A stretch of DNA of 8,175 nucleotides from Bacteroidota bacterium (GTDB lineage Bacteria > Bacteroidota > Bacteroidia > Bacteroidales > VadinHA17), in the NCBI GenBank assembly GCA_030593185.1, contig JAUVHQ010000084.1:1-8175 (forward strand), given 5' to 3'. Position numbers and translations under genes: made by a program. Positions 4,327-8,175 of this stretch are shown piece after piece. How positions within the stretch are numbered: position 1 is the first letter of the stretch; each line of letters starts with the position of its first letter. Below the pieces are notes generated by a model, which saw nothing but the letters and a program-made list of their open reading frames with translations, was not told where the DNA came from and made no database searches.

Positions 4327-7041
4327 ATGAATACTATGAAAACCTCAATAATCCCAGGAATAAAAAAAGATTCTCCAATAACTGGTTGCAAATATTATCA
4401 GCGTCATTTTAAGGTTCTGCCTGTTATCCTGGTGACCATATTTATATTTTCCCAAAGTATTTCGGGTCAACCTGAGAATGAGCTGTTAAGCAAACAAATT
4501 CATCTTGCAACCTCCAGGGGTACTGTTCAGGACTTTCTGAATGAAATGGCTGAAGATCATCAAATTCATTTTTCCTATGATCCTGGAATAATTCCTTTGG
4601 ACAAGCAAGTCAGCCTGATGTCGCAGAACCAGAGTTTGGATCAGATATTAACCCAGCTCTTCATGGATATAGAAATTAAGTATACAGTGTTTGACGATCT
4701 GATTATTCTGTCAAGACTTAAAAAATATACTTTAAATGGATTTATTGAGGATAAAGAAACAGGCGAAAGATTGATTGGGGCAACTATAGTAGAAATTAAT
4801 TCAGGAGCAGGAACAGTTTCCAATAATTATGGATTTTACAGCCTGACGATTACAGAAGGAGAATTGTTACTCAATGTGTCTTTTGTTGGATACAGATCCG
4901 AAAACCTAAACTTCATACTGAAAAATGATACTTCATTATTTTTCCGGTTAGATCCGGGAGTGGAAATCGAAGAAGTTTTTGTTATATCTGAAAATCTCAG
5001 AAAAGATCTAAAAAGTTCTGAGATCAGTGTGGAAAAAATCTCAATGAAGTCTTTAAACAGTCTCCCTACCTTATTGGGAGAAGGTGACGTCATGAAAATG
5101 ATGCAGTTTTTACCTGGTATCCAGTTCGGGTCAGAAGCCTCATCAGGCATTGTTGTCAGGGGAGGTAGCCCCGAACAAAATCTGATATTATTGGATGGGG
5201 CTCCTGTTTATAATTCCAATCATGCATTTGGTTTATTTTCAGTGTTTAATTCCGATGCCATTAAGAACCTTTCATTAATCAAAGGAGGATTTCCGGCACG
5301 TTATGGAGGCCGATTGTCATCAGTGATTGATATACGAATGTATGAAGGTAATGTGAAAGAATTTCACGGGAATGTTAATTTGGGTACGATTGCCTCAAAA
5401 TTTACTTTTGAAGGTCCTATCATTAAGGACAGGTCTTCGTTTATAGTATCGGCTCGGCGTACGTATGTTGATTTACTTCTACCCAAACAATATAAAGAAG
5501 AAGAGGATATTCCGGGATTTTATTTTTATGATGTAAATGCGAAGATTAACTACCAAATTTCAAAAAAAGACAAACTTTTCTTAAGTTTCTATTTAGGCCA
5601 TGACCGATTTACCGAAGAGGAAAGATTTACAAATGAGGACGGAACATATACAGATAACGAAAATGCCTTGGCAGAATGGGGGAACAAAACGTTCTTAACC
5701 CGGTGGAATCATTTACACAATAATAAATTATTCAGTAATCTGTCCCTGCTTTACAGTGAATATGGATTGAAAATTGATGTCAATGAGGAAGAATTTATGA
5801 ATTATGATTATAAATCTTCGGCGGTCATTTATAACTCAGGAATTAATGATCTGTCCCTGAAATTTAATTTTGATTATTATCCTGTTACAACACATGATAT
5901 TAAATTCGGGGTAGATTATATCTATCATACGTTCAATCCAGGAGTATTAAGGAAAGTTTCAAAGGAATATTATTTTGTGGATGGTATACGCAGGTATCCT
6001 CAAACCGGTAATATCGATGAAGTAAGTCGGAATGATCTTATTTATGCTAATGAATTCAGGATTTTCGCTGAAGATGATTTTACTGTTTTTGAAAAATACT
6101 ATTTAAATGTCGGAGTACATTATTCAGGATTTTTTGTTAATGGAGTATATTATTCCTCTTTAGAGCCAAGGATATCAGCCAGTTACTCGATAAAAAACAA
6201 TCTGGCCGTTAAAGGAGCATACTCCCGTATGAAGCAATATCTTCATTTGTTGACTCACTCGAGTATGGGATTGCCGACAGATCTCTGGTTGCCGGTTACT
6301 TCAATGGTAAAACCGCAATATTCAAACCAGTATACATTAGGTTTAGTTTACCATATCAGTGAAATGTTTAAACTGAATATCGAGAGTTATTACAAGTCTT
6401 TACATCAGATTTATGCTTATAAGGAGGGTGTGGATTATTTAGCCGCAGATAACAGCTGGGAAAGCAATATTGAAATGGGTTTTGGAAAATCGTATGGCTT
6501 TGAGTTTATGCTACGGAAATATATTGGAAAACTGGAAGGATGGATTTCCTATACATATTCCAAAACCGACAGAGAGTTTGAGGAAGTAAATAACGGGAAG
6601 CCATTTCCCTATAAATATGATCGTACCCACCAGGTAAATACTGTAGTCAAGTATGCCTTCAATCCTCAATTATCTGTTAATGCTACCTGGATATATGCCA
6701 CTGGAATGGCGTATACACTTTCAACTGAAAAGTACAGTTCCCTGTTTACCCTGTATAACTGGAATGTTCCTGGATATTCAACAGGTTATATCGATGCAAT
6801 TGAAAAACGGAATAATGAACGAATGCCTGATTACCATCGCCTGGATGTATCTCTGTCGCATTATAAAAAAAGGAAGAAAATAGCCACAACCCTGAACTTT
6901 TCAATATATAACCTTTACAATCGATTTAATCCATATCTGATCTATTGGGATAATGATATGAGTGATCAAGGAAAAAGAAAACTAAAGCAGGTCGCATTGT
7001 TTTCCATCATTCCCTCTGTGAGTTATAGAATAGAATTCTAG
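4327..7041 (+). CDS. TonB-dependent outer-membrane receptor with STN signalling domain
   Basis: This 904-residue protein is a TonB-powered transporter and signal transducer. A hydrophobic signal segment lies at about 30-46, with cleavage likely near SISG-Q (47-48); about 28 mostly polar residues precede it, so Met4 (4336) is an alternative start. Then come an STN domain (about 53-130, IHLATSRGTVQDFLNEMAED to LIILSR), a carboxypeptidase-regulatory-like beta domain (about 134-209, GFIEDKETGERLIGATIVE and GYRSENLNF), a TonB-box-like stretch IEEVFVIS (214-221), the plug (about 235-340, with IVVRGGSPEQNLILLDGAPVY and KGGFPARYGGRLSSVIDIR) and a beta-barrel to the terminal Phe of SYRIEF. The STN domain and upstream sigma/FecR genes indicate transduction as well as uptake. 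The plug is of the general type found beside DUF4249 lipoproteins and not a typical SusC. The ligand is unknown. Confidence 0.94.
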   Translation: MNTMKTSIIPGIKKDSPITGCKYYQRHFKVLPVILVTIFIFSQSISGQPENELLSKQIHLATSRGTVQDFLNEMAEDHQIHFSYDPGIIPLDKQVSLMSQNQSLDQILTQLFMDIEIKYTVFDDLIILSRLKKYTLNGFIEDKETGERLIGATIVEINSGAGTVSNNYGFYSLTITEGELLLNVSFVGYRSENLNFILKNDTSLFFRLDPGVEIEEVFVISENLRKDLKSSEISVEKISMKSLNSLPTLLGEGDVMKMMQFLPGIQFGSEASSGIVVRGGSPEQNLILLDGAPVYNSNHAFGLFSVFNSDAIKNLSLIKGGFPARYGGRLSSVIDIRMYEGNVKEFHGNVNLGTIASKFTFEGPIIKDRSSFIVSARRTYVDLLLPKQYKEEEDIPGFYFYDVNAKINYQISKKDKLFLSFYLGHDRFTEEERFTNEDGTYTDNENALAEWGNKTFLTRWNHLHNNKLFSNLSLLYSEYGLKIDVNEEEFMNYDYKSSAVIYNSGINDLSLKFNFDYYPVTTHDIKFGVDYIYHTFNPGVLRKVSKEYYFVDGIRRYPQTGNIDEVSRNDLIYANEFRIFAEDDFTVFEKYYLNVGVHYSGFFVNGVYYSSLEPRISASYSIKNNLAVKGAYSRMKQYLHLLTHSSMGLPTDLWLPVTSMVKPQYSNQYTLGLVYHISEMFKLNIESYYKSLHQIYAYKEGVDYLAADNSWESNIEMGFGKSYGFEFMLRKYIGKLEGWISYTYSKTDREFEEVNNGKPFPYKYDRTHQVNTVVKYAFNPQLSVNATWIYATGMAYTLSTEKYSSLFTLYNWNVPGYSTGYIDAIEKRNNERMPDYHRLDVSLSHYKKRKKIATTLNFSIYNLYNRFNPYLIYWDNDMSDQGKRKLKQVALFSIIPSVSYRIEF

Positions 7042-7077
7042 GAAAATGGTTTGTTTAATCTTACATATAATCCTGAT

Positions 7078-7974
7078 ATGAAAATAAAATTTAAGTTTTT
7101 GCTGATTGTTGGATTTACAGCATTATTCCTTGTGTCATGTGAGAAAACAATGTATGTTGATTTGCCTGGTGATAAAACAAAGATAGTTATGAATGGTATT
7201 CTATCACCCGAATCCGGTCTTTGGTTGAACGTTTCGGAAAGTGTGAGTGCAACAACTCCAGTGGCAAACAGTTTTATTCCCATTACAGACGCTACAGTTG
7301 ATTATTATCAGAATGATATTTTGATTACATCCATCATTGATAATAACACCGGTAACTATTCAGAAACGGATTTTATACCACTGGTAAATAATGAGTATAA
7401 AATAATCGTAAATGCTCCGGGATTACCCGAAGCTAGAGCGGTTGTCACCGTTCCGGACCCAGTTAAAATACTAGATTTTGATACAACAACTGTTATCCGG
7501 AAGTTTGATATATACAATTCAATCCACTATGAAGTTGACTTCTTTGTAAACTTTAGTATTGAGGATCCGGATACGATTTTCAATCACTATATGCTGGGGA
7601 TTTATTATCTGGAAAATGATGCTTATCATCCTCTTCAGGGAGAAACGGATGACATTAATATGAATATTTATATAAAGGATGGTATTGAGGTTCTGGCATG
7701 GGATGATCAGAATTTTAATGGTCAAACCACTGAATTTACCGTAAAATTCAATATGAATTATTATGAAGGCTTTAAAACGGTATTCCTTGTCACATTATAT
7801 TCAATTGAAGAAGATTATTTTAAATATCTTAAATCCTATTCACAAAATTTCACTGTATTAAATGATGACCCATTACTTTTTGAAGCTGTTCAGGTATCTT
7901 CAAATATCAATAACGGGTATGGTATTATTGCTGCAGTGTCGTCAAGCTCTTTTTCTTTTTATTATTCTTTTTGA
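7078..7974 (+). CDS. DUF4249-family lipoprotein, partner of the TonB-dependent receptor
   Basis: I place the start at ATG 7078 (298 residues), because the lipoprotein signal begins there: MKIKFKF, a hydrophobic core, then lipobox LVSC with lipidated Cys21. A frame extending up to TTG at 7051 would add nine polar residues before the signal, and an ATG at 7046 is out of frame. Family features of DUF4249 are visible: KIVMNGILSPESG (35-47), PITDATVDYYQND (68-80), ALPEAR-like APGLPEARAVVTVPDP (113-128), FSIEDPDTIFNHYMLGIYY (159-177), WDDQNFNGQT (208-217), YSIEEDYFKYLKSY (241-254) and DPLLFEAVQVSSNINNGYGI (264-283). It begins 36 bases after the receptor stop, so cotranscription is likely. DUF4249 proteins are commonly encoded next to TonB receptors; a role as a surface lipoprotein capping or feeding the receptor, by analogy with SusD, is inference. 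No terminator is evident downstream. Confidence 0.9.
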   Translation: MKIKFKFLLIVGFTALFLVSCEKTMYVDLPGDKTKIVMNGILSPESGLWLNVSESVSATTPVANSFIPITDATVDYYQNDILITSIIDNNTGNYSETDFIPLVNNEYKIIVNAPGLPEARAVVTVPDPVKILDFDTTTVIRKFDIYNSIHYEVDFFVNFSIEDPDTIFNHYMLGIYYLENDAYHPLQGETDDINMNIYIKDGIEVLAWDDQNFNGQTTEFTVKFNMNYYEGFKTVFLVTLYSIEEDYFKYLKSYSQNFTVLNDDPLLFEAVQVSSNINNGYGIIAAVSSSSFSFYYSF

Positions 7975-8041
7975 TATTTAACCGAAGATAATCAAATAAA
8001 CGGGGCACAGAAAAATCAGAAATCTTTATCAGGACACTTTC

Positions 8042-8145
8042 GGGATTAACCGTTTCAAACCTGTAGGATGAAGACCAGGCGTCTGGTTTGCAAGTCACAT
8101 TGGATTTCTTATTTACCTGCCAGATATTTTGTCAAGTTCCCTTCT
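8042..8145 (+). pseudogene. dinB: Decayed dinB 3'-end fragment (direct repeat copy 2)
   Basis: In the dinB reading frame this reads GLTVSNL, stop, DEDQASGLQVTLDF, matching the last 23 residues of the intact protein at 2149-2218. The Glu codon GAG has become TAG (8064-8066), and the normal stop TGA has become TTA (8109-8111), so the frame runs on. The 34 bases after the stop position also match the dinB downstream flank. Nothing resembling the rest of dinB precedes it: upstream of 8042 the alignment breaks off within a few bases. It is non-functional as a polymerase and marks either a duplication remnant or a displaced gene end left by an insertion. Confidence 0.85.
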
Positions 8146-8175
8146 CATCCAGCCGGGACGGTTTGTGGTTATCCC

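Noticed and set aside
4641..5150. Two minus-strand open frames inside the TonB-receptor gene
   Set aside because: Both lie opposite the STN, carboxypeptidase-like and plug coding sequence, with no own signals.
7051..7077. Upstream TTG start for the DUF4249 lipoprotein
   Set aside because: It would place nine extra polar residues before an otherwise standard lipoprotein signal that begins with Met-Lys at 7078.
7038..7283. Minus-strand open frame opposite the start of the DUF4249 gene
   Set aside because: It is antisense to the lipoprotein signal and conserved N-terminal domain and has no recognisable features.

Overview
This AT-rich window most likely comes from a Bacteroidota (Bacteroidetes) chromosome. 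The evidence is a complete FecI-like sigma factor / FecR anti-sigma / STN-type TonB receptor / DUF4249 lipoprotein cassette, start codons without Shine-Dalgarno sequences, and candidate promoters of the Bacteroidetes TTG...TAnnTTTG type. No rRNA, tRNA, CRISPR array, transposase or integrase gene is visible. The genus cannot be told from the sequence.

Layout. (1) Positions 1-783, minus strand: the N-terminal part of a Tat-exported aldo/keto reductase running off the left edge. (2) Positions 784-1150: a divergent intergenic region with a candidate promoter for the reductase, a minus-strand intrinsic terminator, a 76-bp compound palindrome and a candidate dinB promoter. (3) Positions 1151-2218, plus strand: intact dinB (DNA polymerase IV). 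(4) Positions 2219-2674: a long non-coding spacer full of short degenerate repeats. (5) Positions 2675-7974, plus strand: four genes in one direction with short gaps, encoding an ECF sigma factor, a FecR-like membrane anti-sigma factor, a 904-residue TonB-dependent receptor with an STN signalling domain, and a DUF4249 lipoprotein. (6) Positions 7975-8175: non-coding, with a decayed second copy of the dinB 3' end and its downstream flank.

The four-gene block reads as a self-contained cell-surface signalling and uptake system. The receptor, probably with its lipoprotein partner, would bind an unknown ligand outside. Its periplasmic STN domain would contact the FecR-like protein, which releases the sigma factor to transcribe its target genes, perhaps this operon. 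The ligand cannot be read from the sequence.

The most notable structural point is that a 104-bp segment (last 70 bases of dinB plus 34 bases downstream, 2149-2252) recurs at 8042-8145 in the same orientation with 13 mismatches and no gaps. The second copy has an in-frame stop and has lost the normal stop. The sigma/receptor block therefore lies between two copies of the dinB tail, as expected if DNA was gained at the dinB 3' end or a dinB-containing segment was duplicated and decayed. No recombinase is present to choose between these.
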